Origin: Acetomicrobium thermoterrenum DSM 13490
GTDB lineage: Bacteria; Synergistota; Synergistia; Synergistales; Acetomicrobiaceae
Length of the DNA: 49,402 bases
Assembly (NCBI RefSeq): GCF_900107215.1
Contig: NZ_FNPD01000006.1
Location: 1-49,402 of the forward strand
Direction: 5' to 3'
Shown: one piece after another, positions 1 through 8,095 of the stretch
How the letters are laid out: the number at the start of each line of letters is the position of its first letter
Position numbering within the stretch: position 1 is the first letter of the stretch
Notes under the pieces: model-generated
The model's input: only the letters and a program-made list of their open reading frames with translations
Told to the model about the DNA's origin: nothing
Database searches by the model: none
Made by a program: the position numbers and the translations under genes

Positions 1-157
1 TAGATATGGGAACCAAAAGCAACGGCTCGAAACCCTTTCCTATCGCCAGATAAAGGAGGATGGATGCAACACCGATCATCACCAGGTTGCCCCACGACAA
101 CCCAGCAAAACCGGATTGGCTGAAGATGCCAAACAAAGCATTGAGATATATTTCCAT
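1..157 (-). CDS. mmdB: Sodium-pumping decarboxylase beta subunit (MmdB/OadB type), N-terminal part only
   Basis: Reading the minus strand from an ATG at 157 gives about 52 residues before the window ends. They include the family-typical stretch LYLAIGKGFEPLLLVPI that precedes the first membrane helices of OadB/MmdB/GcdB sodium pumps. A clean AAGGAGG lies 8-9 bases upstream of the ATG. The beta subunit is the integral membrane carboxybiotin decarboxylase that moves sodium outwards. It closes the operon after the A, D and C subunits. Only the N-terminus is visible, so membrane and sodium-site residues cannot be checked. The substrate (methylmalonyl-CoA rather than oxaloacetate or glutaconyl-CoA) is inferred from the mutase and epimerase genes upstream. 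Confidence 0.85.
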   Translation of the reverse strand, partial: MEIYLNALFGIFSQSGFAGLSWGNLVMIGVASILLYLAIGKGFEPLLLVPIS

Positions 158-179
158 AGCTTGAAGCCTCCTTAAAGGG

Positions 180-635
180 CTATACGATGACGGCCAGCGT
201 ATCGCCGGTGTTTACGTTGTCACCTTCTTTGACTTTCACTTCCCTGACCACGCCGTCCGAGGGGGCCAAAATCTCATTTTCCATCTTCATGGCTTCCAAG
301 ACCATTATGTTCTGGCCATTTTTGACCTGAGCGCCCGGTTGAACGAGAACTTTCAGTATTTTACCCGGCATCGGCGCCGATACGACCGTTCCGCCTGCGG
401 AAGGCGCAGGAGCCGCAGGGGAGGGCTTGGGAGCAGGAGCCGGCTTGCTCGGGGCCGGCGCCTGGGGAGCAGGCATGGGTGCGGGAGCAGCCTGCTGCAT
501 GGGAACCTGAGCAGGTGAAACCTGCGGAAGGGGTGCAAAATTTTGAGAATAATTTGCGCCGACCGATCCTTCGAGTTCTTCAACTACCACCTCGTATTCT
601 CTGCCGTTTATAATTATCTTGTATTTTTTCTGCAT
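180..635 (-). CDS. mmdC: Biotin carrier subunit of methylmalonyl-CoA decarboxylase
   Basis: This 151-residue protein has the classic three-part layout of decarboxylase biotin carriers. There is a short N-terminal segment (1-35), a Pro/Ala-rich flexible linker (about 40-80), and a C-terminal biotinyl/lipoyl domain (about 83-151). The biotinylation site is EAMKMEN with Lys117. Biotin on this lysine carries CO2 from the carboxyltransferase (A) subunit to the membrane beta subunit. The gene sits 22 bases before mmdB and just after the small membrane subunit, in the usual order for sodium-pump decarboxylases. A separate carrier gene, rather than a fusion to the alpha subunit, is typical of methylmalonyl-CoA and glutaconyl-CoA decarboxylases. 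Confidence 0.92.
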   Translation of the reverse strand: MQKKYKIIINGREYEVVVEELEGSVGANYSQNFAPLPQVSPAQVPMQQAAPAPMPAPQAPAPSKPAPAPKPSPAAPAPSAGGTVVSAPMPGKILKVLVQPGAQVKNGQNIMVLEAMKMENEILAPSDGVVREVKVKEGDNVNTGDTLAVIV

Positions 636-664
636 TTCGCGCTTCCTCCTAGAATTTATTGATT

Positions 665-1069
665 TTATTCCATACCTTCAAGACTTTCGTAGAAAGAGGC
701 TTTCCGCCAAAGGCTGATCTTGGGAGGCGTTATTCTTTTTATCGACTTGACCGTGAAGGGCGCAGCGCCGAAGGCAGCGACAGCTGCCGTTATGGCTGCT
801 ACTTCCTCTTCGTTAATGCCGGAGCCTTCTCCTCGCGTCGCTTCACCATAAAGGACTTCTTCGGCAGGCGGTGGGGAAACCGTCTCCACCGGAGTTGTCT
901 CGCCACCGGACGGAGGGATCGCGTCCTTCTTTTTCCCTTCCGCCCCTCCAACTAACTTGATGGCAACTATAATAAGGGTCAAACCCCCTAACACCAAGAA
1001 GACCACGCTAAAGGCTATAATCGAAAGGATGAGCCCTCCGCGAAAGCCTTGCTCAAAAACGGAGATCAT
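665..1069 (-). CDS. mmdD: Small membrane subunit of sodium-pumping decarboxylase (OadG/MmdD family)
   Basis: This 134-residue protein has one long hydrophobic helix near its N-terminus (about residues 13-40, ending in IIVAIKLVGG). A charged, Glu/Pro-rich cytoplasmic region follows. That is the architecture of the OadG/MmdD subunit, which anchors and assembles the soluble carboxyltransferase on the membrane beta subunit. Sequence conservation in this family is low, so the call leans on the helix, the size and the position between mmdA and mmdC. The C-terminal part (about 95-125, VKSIKRITPPKISLW) is longer than in the shortest OadG proteins and may form an extra contact domain. Confidence 0.8.
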   Translation of the reverse strand: MISVFEQGFRGGLILSIIAFSVVFLVLGGLTLIIVAIKLVGGAEGKKKDAIPPSGGETTPVETVSPPPAEEVLYGEATRGEGSGINEEEVAAITAAVAAFGAAPFTVKSIKRITPPKISLWRKASFYESLEGME

Positions 1070-1082
1070 CTGTCACACCACC

Positions 1083-2642
1083 TTAGTTCGGCATTATGCC
1101 ATGTTTGCGTTTGGGTCGAAGCTCCCTCTTCGTCTCAGAAAGCAGCAACGCCTGATAAATTTCCCTGCGAGTCTCCTCGGGCAATATAACGCGATCCACG
1201 AACCCTCGCGATGCAGCTACATAGGGATTCGCAAAGGCTTCCCGGTATTCTTCGATCTTCTGACGCCTTACGGCCTCCTTATCTTCTGCCTGATCTATTT
1301 CCCTCTTAAAGACTATGTTGGCAGCACCCTCGGCACCCATTACGGCAATTTCAGCCTGGGGCCATGCCAATACCACATCGGCGCCCAGGTCCTTGCTGCA
1401 CATGCCAAGGTAAGAACCTCCGTAGGCCTTTCTCAGGATAACGGTTATCTTCGGCACGGTGGCTTCGGAATAGGCGTAGAGCATCTTGGCTCCGTGGCGT
1501 ATGATCCCGCCCAACTCCTGAGTTTTGCCCGGCAGATAACCGGGAACGTCTACAAAGTTGACGACGGGAATGTTGTAGGCATCGCATATCCTGATGAAAC
1601 GACTGGCCTTATCCGAGGCGTCTATATCGAGACATCCTGCTAGGTGGCGTGCCTGATTGGCTATGATGCCGATAACCCTGCCTCCCACTCTAGCAAAACC
1701 TGTCACTATGTTTTGCGCCCAATAGGGTTGCACTTCGAAGAAATCCCCATTATCGACGATGCAACCTATGACGTCTTTAACATCGTATCCTTTATTGGGA
1801 TTGGTGGGAACCAGCTCTCTCAGGCGCATGTCAATCCTCTCGGGATCATCGCCGGTATCTGCGAAGGGCGGCTCTTCCATGTTATTGCTCGGCAAGAAGC
1901 TCAACAACTTCCTCACCTGGAGAAAGCAGTCATCCTCGTTGGCTGCAAAGAAGTGGGCCACACCGGATTTTTGGTTGTGGGTCATCGCTCCGCCAATCTC
2001 TTCGCTGGTGACGTCCTCACCCGTGACTGCTTTGATGACTGCAGGGCCGGTTATGTGCATGATCCCAATCTTGTCCACCATAAACACGAAATCCATCAGG
2101 GCAGGGCTGTAAACGGCACCTCCCGCACTGGGGCCCGCTATTATGGATATCTGAGGGACTATGCCGCTAGCTTTCACATTTCTGAAAAATATATTGCCGT
2201 AACCGGAGAGGGAGTCCACTCCCTCCTGAATGCGCGCACCGCCTGAGTCGTTAATTCCAACGACGGGAGCGCCGTTGAGAAGCGCCATGTCCAGGACCTT
2301 GCAAATTTTCTTCGCGTGCATCTCTCCCAAGGAACCGCCCATTACGGTAAAGTCCTGGCTGAAGACGTATACAAGACGACCTTCGACAGTTCCATAGCCC
2401 GTCACGACCCCGTCGCCGGGGATTTTTCGATTCTCCAGCCCGAAGAGAGAGCAACGATGCTCGACGTGCTCGTCAAGCTCGACGAAAGAACCGGGGTCGA
2501 GCAGTTTATCTATCCTTTCCCTGGCCGTCAATTTGCCTCTTTTATGCTGTTTTTCTACAGCTTCCTTTCCCTCCGGCAAACGCGCCCTTTCCTTTCTCGC
2601 CAAAAGCTCTTCGCACAATTGATCTATCGTCTTATCGGCCAT
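1083..2642 (-). CDS. mmdA: Methylmalonyl-CoA decarboxylase carboxyltransferase (alpha) subunit
   Basis: This is a biotin-dependent carboxyltransferase of about 519 residues, the usual length for MmdA, PccB and GcdA relatives. It shows the two crotonase-fold halves with hallmark stretches such as NDSGGARIQEGVDSL in the N-half and VDVPGYLPGKTQELGGIIRHGAK in pieces in the C-half. It transfers the carboxyl group of (S)-methylmalonyl-CoA to biotin on MmdC, giving propionyl-CoA. The start at 2642 (MADKTID) is preferred over an in-frame ATG at 2663, because a GGGGAGG lies 8 bases before it. The gene follows the epimerase gene almost directly. PccB of a propionyl-CoA carboxylase is the alternative name, but the membrane subunits downstream favour a decarboxylase. 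Confidence 0.92.
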   Translation of the reverse strand: MADKTIDQLCEELLARKERARLPEGKEAVEKQHKRGKLTARERIDKLLDPGSFVELDEHVEHRCSLFGLENRKIPGDGVVTGYGTVEGRLVYVFSQDFTVMGGSLGEMHAKKICKVLDMALLNGAPVVGINDSGGARIQEGVDSLSGYGNIFFRNVKASGIVPQISIIAGPSAGGAVYSPALMDFVFMVDKIGIMHITGPAVIKAVTGEDVTSEEIGGAMTHNQKSGVAHFFAANEDDCFLQVRKLLSFLPSNNMEEPPFADTGDDPERIDMRLRELVPTNPNKGYDVKDVIGCIVDNGDFFEVQPYWAQNIVTGFARVGGRVIGIIANQARHLAGCLDIDASDKASRFIRICDAYNIPVVNFVDVPGYLPGKTQELGGIIRHGAKMLYAYSEATVPKITVILRKAYGGSYLGMCSKDLGADVVLAWPQAEIAVMGAEGAANIVFKREIDQAEDKEAVRRQKIEEYREAFANPYVAASRGFVDRVILPEETRREIYQALLLSETKRELRPKRKHGIMPN

Positions 2643-2663
2643 TATCATGTCCTCCCCACACAT

Positions 2664-3065
2664 TTAACGCTCGGAAATCTCGAGCAAAACGCCACCGGCA
2701 GCCTTTGGGTGAACGAAAGCTATCTTTGCTTCCCCTGCCCCACAGCGGGGCTTTTCGTCGATGAGCCGAATACCCTTATCCTTGAGCTCTTTCAAGGCTG
2801 CCTCGATGTCCTCTACTTTAAGGGCCAAATGATGGATCCCTTCGCCTCTGCTTTCGATGAACTTGGAGATGGGACTCTCGGGGGAAGTGGGTTCTAAAAG
2901 CTCAATCTCCGTACCGCCTAAGGGCAAGAAGGCAGTTACAACCTTCTGCTCTGCCACCTCTTCCCGACCCGTGCATTTGATGCCCAAGGTCTCCTCCCAG
3001 AACTTCAATGCTTCATCTATAGATTTGACTGCTATTCCAATATGATCTACACCTACGGTCTTCAT
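2664..3065 (-). CDS. mce: Methylmalonyl-CoA epimerase
   Basis: This 133-residue protein belongs to the glyoxalase/VOC superfamily and is of normal length for the epimerase. It opens with [20 protein letters not shown], carrying the first metal-ligand histidine (HIGIAV). The middle has the second ligand region [18 protein letters not shown], and it ends with the typical [16 protein letters not shown]. It interconverts the (R)- and (S)-methylmalonyl-CoA isomers, linking the B12 mutase product to the decarboxylase substrate. It lies between the mutase small subunit and mmdA on the same strand and its stop nearly touches mmdA, so co-transcription is very likely. Confidence 0.94.
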   Translation of the reverse strand: MKTVGVDHIGIAVKSIDEALKFWEETLGIKCTGREEVAEQKVVTAFLPLGGTEIELLEPTSPESPISKFIESRGEGIHHLALKVEDIEAALKELKDKGIRLIDEKPRCGAGEAKIAFVHPKAAGGVLLEISER

Positions 3066-3110
3066 TTTCGCCTGCTCACGCTCCCTTCTCTACATCTTTA
3101 AAGGTACCCG

Positions 3111-3530
3111 TCATACATGCTCTTTTGCTCTTCTTTCCTGGACCGCCTCTTGAAGCCACTTTATGACCTTGGGCGTCGGGGTTCCCGGTCCGAAAACGGC
3201 CTTAACTCCCATCTGCTTTAGAACCGGCACATCGTCGTCGGGGATAACGCCGCCGCCGAAGACTATAATGTCTTCCGCCCCTCTTTTCTTTAAAAGCTCT
3301 ATTACTTCCCTGAAATAGTGTTCGTGAGCGCCCGATAATATGCTCAACCCAATTGCATCGGCGTCTTCCTGGATTGCTGTGGCAACTATCTGCTCAGGCG
3401 TTTGCCTTAAACCGGTATAAATAACTTCCATTCCCGCATCCCTAAGGGCCCTGGCTACGACCTTGGCCCCTCTGTCATGCCCGTCAAGACCGGGCTTTGC
3501 TACTATTACGCGTATCTTCCTCTCGTCCAT
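3111..3530 (-). CDS. mcmB: Methylmalonyl-CoA mutase, cobalamin-binding small subunit
   Basis: The protein has about 139 residues and is the stand-alone B12-binding domain of a split mutase. The cobalamin motif is plain: [10 protein letters not shown] supplies the DxHxxG histidine that coordinates cobalt. [13 protein letters not shown] and the later [11 protein letters not shown] match the SxL and GG motifs of the family. It pairs with the large subunit encoded immediately upstream (stop of the large gene at 3550). I place the start at MDERKIR (3530), because GGAGG lies 8 bases before it; an upstream in-frame ATG at 3545 overlaps that ribosome site. Split mutases of this kind are common in archaea and anaerobic bacteria. 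Confidence 0.93.
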   Translation of the reverse strand: MDERKIRVIVAKPGLDGHDRGAKVVARALRDAGMEVIYTGLRQTPEQIVATAIQEDADAIGLSILSGAHEHYFREVIELLKKRGAEDIIVFGGGVIPDDDVPVLKQMGVKAVFGPGTPTPKVIKWLQEAVQERRAKEHV

Positions 3531-3549
3531 CGTCCCTGCCTCCATACAT

Positions 3550-5232
3550 TTAGAGGATTATGCTTTCTCTGTATTCGCCAAACTCTTCCCGCAATACGTC
3601 GCAGATCTCTCCTAAGGTTGCGTAGACTTTCACGGCCTCCAATATCTTGGGCATAAGGTTCGCCGATTCGTCATTAGCAGTCTTCCTGATTTCTTCCAAT
3701 GCTTCTTTGACCTTTACGTTGTCCCTGCTTTCCTTCAAAGCTTTAAGCCTTGCGATTTGCTTTTCGGCCATGGAAGGATCTACCCTCAAGATCTTGCGAG
3801 ATGTCCCCTTTTCTTCTATTTGGAATTTATTTACTCCAACTACTATTTGCTCTCCCTTTTCGATAGCCCTTTGGTAGGCGTATGCCGAATCCTGAATCTG
3901 CTGCTGTACGTAACCCTTTTCAATGGCAACGAGCATACCTCCCATTTCGTCTATCTTATCTATGTACTCCTGAGCCCTTCTTTCTATCTCGTTTGTAAGC
4001 CACTCTAGGTAGTAACTTCCGGCCAGGGGATCGACCGTGTTCGTCACCCCGGACTCGTAGGCGATGATCTGCTGAGTGCGAAGGGCTATTCGGACGCTTT
4101 CTTCCGTGGGCAACGCCAGGGCCTCGTCGAAGCTGTTGGTGTGAAGCGACTGTGTGCCTCCCAAAACTGCAGCCAAGGCCTGAATTGTCACCCGTATTAT
4201 GTTGTTTTCCGGCTGTTGAGCGGTTAGTGTGCATCCCGCCGTCTGAGTGTGGAAACGAAGTTTTTGCGCGTTCGGATTGGTGACTCCAAACCTTTCTTTC
4301 ATGATCTTTGCCCAGAGCCTCCTGGCGGCCCGGAACTTGGCTATCTCTTCGAGGAAGTCGTTATGAGAGTTGAAGAAAAAGGACAGCCGGCGCCCAAATA
4401 CGTTTGGATCCAACCCCTTCTTGACGGCGGCCTCTACGTAGGCTATCCCGTCTGCAAGAGTAAAGGCAACTTCCTGAACTGCCGTGGATCCCGCTTCTCT
4501 GATATGATATCCTGAAATAGATATGGTGTTCCATTTCGGGACGTGTTTGCTGCAAAACTCAAATATGTCCGTGATCAATCGCATGGAGGGCTTTGGAGGA
4601 AATATATAAGTTCCCCTTGCGATATATTCCTTTAATATGTCGTTTTGAATGGTTCCCGACAATTTGTCCGCCGGGACGTTCTGCTTTTCGCCGACAGCTA
4701 TATACATGGCAAGCAGGATTGATGCCGGAGCATTTATAGTCATCGATGTGGAGACCTTGTCAAGAGGGATGCCGTCGAAGAGAATTTCCATGTCCTCCAG
4801 GCTGTCTATTGCAACGCCAACCTTGCCCACTTCCCCCTGAGCCATGGGGTGGTCCGAATCGTAGCCAATCTGGGTGGGCAGGTCAAAGGCCACCGAAAGC
4901 CCCGTCTGTCCCTGCTGCAATAGGTATTTGTATCTTTCATTCGACTCTTCGGCTGAGGCATATCCCGCGTACTGGCGCATCGTCCAGAAACGCCCTCTGT
5001 ACATGGTCGGCTGAACGCCTCTGGTGTAGGGGTAATCGCCGGGAAAACCCAAATCTTCTGTGTAGTCGAGGTCCTTTATGTTTTCCGGGGTATATAACCT
5101 TTCTACGGGAACCCCGCCTCCCGTCGTAAAGGTGCTTTTACGCTCTGGGTACTTCTGAACTGTCTTTTTGACCTCTTCTTCATATTTAAGGCGAGCTTCT
5201 GATATCTTTTCCAGTTCTTCCTCTTTGAACAT
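3550..5232 (-). CDS. mcmA: Methylmalonyl-CoA mutase, large catalytic subunit
   Basis: About 560 residues form the substrate-binding TIM-barrel part of the mutase without the B12 domain, which is encoded by the next gene. The family stretches [20 protein letters not shown] and [12 protein letters not shown] are clear. The active-site tyrosine in PTMY and the arginine in PKPSMRLI match methylmalonyl-CoA mutase rather than isobutyryl-CoA mutase, which carries Phe and Gln there (family knowledge). It isomerises succinyl-CoA and (R)-methylmalonyl-CoA. The ATG at 5232, with GGAGG 9 bases upstream, is preferred to a GTG at 5241 that abuts the ribosome site. It is the first gene of the seven-gene operon. 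No MeaB/ArgK-type GTPase chaperone gene is present alongside it. Confidence 0.95.
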   Translation of the reverse strand: MFKEEELEKISEARLKYEEEVKKTVQKYPERKSTFTTGGGVPVERLYTPENIKDLDYTEDLGFPGDYPYTRGVQPTMYRGRFWTMRQYAGYASAEESNERYKYLLQQGQTGLSVAFDLPTQIGYDSDHPMAQGEVGKVGVAIDSLEDMEILFDGIPLDKVSTSMTINAPASILLAMYIAVGEKQNVPADKLSGTIQNDILKEYIARGTYIFPPKPSMRLITDIFEFCSKHVPKWNTISISGYHIREAGSTAVQEVAFTLADGIAYVEAAVKKGLDPNVFGRRLSFFFNSHNDFLEEIAKFRAARRLWAKIMKERFGVTNPNAQKLRFHTQTAGCTLTAQQPENNIIRVTIQALAAVLGGTQSLHTNSFDEALALPTEESVRIALRTQQIIAYESGVTNTVDPLAGSYYLEWLTNEIERRAQEYIDKIDEMGGMLVAIEKGYVQQQIQDSAYAYQRAIEKGEQIVVGVNKFQIEEKGTSRKILRVDPSMAEKQIARLKALKESRDNVKVKEALEEIRKTANDESANLMPKILEAVKVYATLGEICDVLREEFGEYRESIIL

Positions 5233-5267
5233 TAAGTTCACCCTCCCAAGAAATTCCGCCTTTTAGT

Positions 5268-5320
5268 AATTTGCACATTTGTACTTATTATTTCGCACAT
5301 TTTTATGCATTGCAACATTT
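5268..5320. repeat. Three short direct repeats in the mcm promoter region
   Basis: Related elements TTGCACATTT (5271-5280), TCGCACATTT (5293-5302) and TTGCAACATTT (5310-5320) lie upstream of mcmA at about 22 and 17 base spacing, close to two helical turns. They overlap a possible minus-strand promoter (TTGCAA, 17-base spacer, AATAAT). They could be an operator for the propionate operon, but AT-rich chance repetition is not excluded. Confidence 0.35.
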
Positions 5321-5436
5321 AGGAAATATTAAGACAATTCAAACTACTGTTTGCGCCTCTTCTACGCAACCCTGCAAAAACGATGCTATCATAGCGGGAT
5401 CTATAAGTCCACACTTCTTGGACTCTATAAAGACAA

Positions 5437-5465
5437 GTGACCATCGATATATCTTTTGCTATAAT
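5437..5465 (+). promoter_or_regulatory. Sigma70-type promoter of the 5485 gene
   Basis: GTGACC (5437-5442) and TATAAT (5460-5465) are separated by 17 bases. TGC just before the -10 gives an extended -10 element. The gene begins about 14 bases after the expected transcription start. Confidence 0.6.
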
Positions 5466-5484
5466 TTAGCGATGAGGGATTAAT

Positions 5485-5889
5485 ATGCCTATGATTGAAT
5501 GCTTTCTTTGCGGGAAGGGGTTCGTCAGCGCAGGACCCAAGGTTTGCCCAAGTTGCATGAAACGCCTTGATAAGCTTTACATGGATGCGAGAAACTACAT
5601 AAGAGACAACCCTGACCTCAGGCTTAACGTGAAAGCATTGGCAGAAGAGCTAGATGTCGATCCGAGGGACATTCAGGCGTTGGTCGATATGGAGCGCCTT
5701 GAGCTCGAGAGTGAATCGGAGAGCAGCGACAGGCTATCCGAAAGAGAGCGGTTGTTGCTGGAGTTCGAAAAACACCTAAAAGACGGCAAGGGGAAGGACA
5801 AAGAATCCCGACGGATCAGGTATGCAGCCGAAAAATACGGCAAACAGGAGAAAAAAAGGAAGATTGAAAGCTGCCACAGGATTGCTTAA
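5485..5889 (+). CDS. YvyF-like small protein: zinc-ribbon plus helix-turn-helix
   Basis: This 134-residue protein begins with a zinc-ribbon-like CxxC pair (CFLCGKGF and CPSCMKRL, about residues 6-24). Next come a helical region and a helix-turn-helix-like segment (NVKALAEELDVDPRDIQALVDME, read in parts, about 48-72). The tail is very charged (Glu/Lys-rich, about 75-130). The layout resembles the YvyF/TIGR03826 proteins found beside flagellar genes in Firmicutes and relatives, which are of uncertain regulatory function. Here no flagellar genes are nearby and it is a single-gene unit with its own promoter and a terminator. A transcription regulator role is possible but unproven. Confidence 0.6.
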   Translation: MPMIECFLCGKGFVSAGPKVCPSCMKRLDKLYMDARNYIRDNPDLRLNVKALAEELDVDPRDIQALVDMERLELESESESSDRLSERERLLLEFEKHLKDGKGKDKESRRIRYAAEKYGKQEKKRKIESCHRIA

Positions 5890-5910
5890 GCGTCTTTTTT
5901 AGTCCAAAGT

Positions 5911-5944
5911 AAATACGCTCAACTTCATGAAGTTGAGCGTATTT
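5911..5944. terminator. Bidirectional terminator between convergent genes
   Basis: This is a perfect 34-bp palindrome (AAATACGCTCAACTT arm, CATG centre) between the ends of the YvyF-like gene and the flavodiiron gene. It starts with A-runs and ends with T-runs, so it can act on both strands. Confidence 0.8.
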
Positions 5945-5963
5945 TAATGATCCGGCAAGTTTT

Positions 5964-7169
5964 TTATCCGGCGCATTCCTTGAGGCGCTCTGCCATAGCT
6001 TTGCCAAGCTCCTCGGCCCTGACGTAATCTTCGTCCTTAGACGAGGATTGTATGACTATCTCGGGATCGAGCAGCTCCCATTTGCCCGAGTTTTTGGCAA
6101 AATCTTCAAGTTTCTTCAAAATGCCGGGGCTCCAGGTGTAATTTCCCATTATGCCGAGCAACCTGTTTCTCATTTTTTTATTTTCTAGATGAGCCATGAG
6201 ATCCGCTATAGGAGGAAAGGGCATGGTATTGTAGGTGCAGGAGGCAATGATAAGCCCCTTATATCTCCAAATGTCTCTGATAATGAAGGAAACGTGGTCC
6301 CTTGACGCGTCGTGAACTACGATATGTTCGATGCCCTCTTTGGCCATGGCCCTGGCAGATGCCTGAGCCAGCTTTGCCGTATTCCCGTACATCGATCCGT
6401 ATACTACGACGGCACCGCATTCCGTTTCGTGGCGACTCCACCTGTCGTAAAGGCTAATTATATGCTCGGGTTTGCTCCTGTGTATGGGACCGTGAGAAGG
6501 AGCAACGACTCTTATATCCGTTCCGCTCAACTTCGATATAGCGGCCTGAACCTGGTCGGAATAACGACCCACTATATTGGAAAAATATCTGAGTATCTCT
6601 CCCTCGTAATAAGACATATCGACTTCATCGTCGAAGATCCCTCCCTCGAGGCAACCGAACCCGCCGAAGGCATCGCAGGAAAACAACGTCTCAGTAGTCC
6701 TGTCGTAGGTCATCATGGTCTCCGGCCAATGTACCATGGGAGTCAAAAAGAATTTGAGCACGTGGCCGCCCAGGTCCAGCTCTTCCCCATCCTTTATTTG
6801 AATAACCCCCTCGGTGACGGCGTAGAAGTTCTCCAGCATCTTAACGGTCTGGGCGTTACAAATGATCTTCAAGTCGGGATACAGCTTCTTGAGGATTTTT
6901 ATGGAACCCGAGTGATCAGGCTCCATGTGGTTTACCACTAAATAGTCTATGGGCCTGTCTTCCCCGAGCAAGCGCCTTATCTTGCTCACTAAATCTGTGA
7001 GATAAAAAGCCTTGACGGTATCTATGAGGGCAATTTTTTCTCCTATTACCAGGTAGGAGTTATAGGCAACTCCCCTTGGAAGGGGCCAAAGCGCTTCAAA
7101 GAGATCTGTCTCTTTATCGTTTACTCCCACCCAATAAATGCCCTTTGTGACTTCTATTGCGTCGTTCAT
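5964..7169 (-). CDS. fprA: Flavodiiron protein (A-type flavoprotein, FprA family)
   Basis: About 401 residues comprise an N-terminal metallo-beta-lactamase-like diiron domain (about 1-250) and a C-terminal flavodoxin domain (about 255-401). The diiron ligand motif is NHMEPDHSG with H81, E83, D85 and H86. Further ligands are expected in MVHWPETM, SCDAFG and PSHGPIHR. The FMN-binding loop is VVVYGSMYGNTAK. Such enzymes reduce O2 to water or NO to N2O and protect anaerobes. No rubredoxin domain is attached. Start at 7169 (MNDAIEV) chosen because AAAGGGGG lies 7 bases upstream; an upstream ATG at 7187 lies within that leader. It is a single-gene unit ending at a strong bidirectional terminator. 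Confidence 0.93.
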   Translation of the reverse strand: MNDAIEVTKGIYWVGVNDKETDLFEALWPLPRGVAYNSYLVIGEKIALIDTVKAFYLTDLVSKIRRLLGEDRPIDYLVVNHMEPDHSGSIKILKKLYPDLKIICNAQTVKMLENFYAVTEGVIQIKDGEELDLGGHVLKFFLTPMVHWPETMMTYDRTTETLFSCDAFGGFGCLEGGIFDDEVDMSYYEGEILRYFSNIVGRYSDQVQAAISKLSGTDIRVVAPSHGPIHRSKPEHIISLYDRWSRHETECGAVVVYGSMYGNTAKLAQASARAMAKEGIEHIVVHDASRDHVSFIIRDIWRYKGLIIASCTYNTMPFPPIADLMAHLENKKMRNRLLGIMGNYTWSPGILKKLEDFAKNSGKWELLDPEIVIQSSSKDEDYVRAEELGKAMAERLKECAG

Positions 7170-7187
7170 AGAAAATCCCCCTTTCAT

Positions 7188-7229
7188 TGAGATTTACTGA
7201 GATTTACTCGGGCCTTGAACTTTCAAGGC
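7188..7229. repeat. Tandem 10-bp duplication and inverted repeat upstream of fprA
   Basis: TGAGATTTAC occurs twice in tandem (7188-7207). The inverted repeat GCCTTGAA-ct-TTCAAGGC (7212-7229) follows. Both lie between the flavodiiron gene start and the end of the HAD gene. The inverted repeat may be a weak terminator for the HAD gene, without a U-run, or an operator for fprA. Confidence 0.3.
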
Positions 7230-7251
7230 GACCCTGTCTTTATCGTCCTTT

Positions 7252-7887
7252 TTAATCGAAGGACGTCCGCGAAAGCTCTGGCAAAAGAAGACATAAATCC
7301 CTTAAAAGCTCGGCTTTGTTTTTATATAAAATGCCCACGATGCCCAATTTTTTTGCCAGAGTCACATTTTCTTCTTTATCATCTACAAAAATTATGCTTC
7401 CCGGGTCCTCGTGAAGCGTATTTAACACGTCTTGAAATATAGTACCATCATGTTTGCTTTTCCCCAAGCGATAACTGTTGAATACATAGTCGAAGATGTC
7501 ATAAAAGGAGGCCTTCTCGTTAATTTCCTCAATCCAGTTGGTCTGGTCTGTCAGCAGGACCGTGGCGTAACCTAGGTCGTGCAACGTACGAATTAGCTTC
7601 AGCATCCAGGGCCTCAAAACAAACCTGCTTAAAACCTCATTTCTCAAGTCTTGAACCGATTCGTTCAGGTCGAACTTCCTTTTGAAGGACTCCCAAAAGG
7701 CTTCTTCAGTCGATTTGCCACAGAGATATCCCGAATCATAAAGTATGGCTGTGGCTGTCTTCTCCACAAAAGAAGGATCAAGGCCGTGCTTTTCCGCAAT
7801 AGCCTTCATGCCCTGAACAAATCCCTCTTCAGCTATTACGCCTCCAAAATCGAACATAACGACAGAATATTTTTTATTATTACGCAA
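7252..7887 (-). CDS. HAD-superfamily hydrolase
   Basis: This 211-residue protein has all recognisable HAD landmarks. Motif I is VVMFDFGGVIAEE with nucleophile Asp13, motif II is VLLTDQTNW, and motif IV is SIIFVDDKEENV. A helical cap lies between residues about 18 and 90. The DFGGV form of motif I, with Gly-Gly instead of the second Asp region seen in phosphatases, is common in the epoxide-hydrolase-N-terminal and alpha-haloacid-dehalogenase-like group. Substrate and even reaction type (phosphatase or dehalogenase) cannot be read from sequence. It is divergent from gdhA, with which it shares a roughly 200-base AT-rich intergenic region. Confidence 0.8.
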   Translation of the reverse strand: MRNNKKYSVVMFDFGGVIAEEGFVQGMKAIAEKHGLDPSFVEKTATAILYDSGYLCGKSTEEAFWESFKRKFDLNESVQDLRNEVLSRFVLRPWMLKLIRTLHDLGYATVLLTDQTNWIEEINEKASFYDIFDYVFNSYRLGKSKHDGTIFQDVLNTLHEDPGSIIFVDDKEENVTLAKKLGIVGILYKNKAELLRDLCLLLPELSRTSFD

Positions 7888-8035
7888 ATTTGAACACCTC
7901 TTGGTTTTTGTATGATATAAGTTATAATAGATTCGATATTATCGCATGCATAGATGGCATTTTTGGGATCTTCGAAGATGTGATAGTGAAAACATTACCA
8001 TCTATGAAATCCAATGTAATAACAATACGGGATAC

Positions 8036-8054
8036 AATGGGCATCGCGCCCATT
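8036..8054 (+). promoter_or_regulatory. Small stem-loop in the gdhA leader
   Basis: AATGGGC (8036-8042) pairs with GCCCATT (8048-8054) around a 5-base loop, about 40 bases before the gdhA start codon. It is not followed by a U-run, so it is more likely a leader hairpin or operator than a terminator. A plain sigma70 promoter could not be fixed in 7888-8035. Confidence 0.35.
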
Positions 8055-8095
8055 AGTGTTCATATAATTACACAATACAATAGGAGGGGTCAATA

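Noticed and set aside
957..1643. Plus-strand reading frames across mmdD/mmdA
   Set aside because: They are shadows of the strongly supported minus-strand decarboxylase genes.
5271..5483. 70-codon plus-strand reading frame before the YvyF-like gene
   Set aside because: It covers the promoter and repeats, has no ribosome site and a Cys/His/Ser-rich composition unlike nearby proteins.
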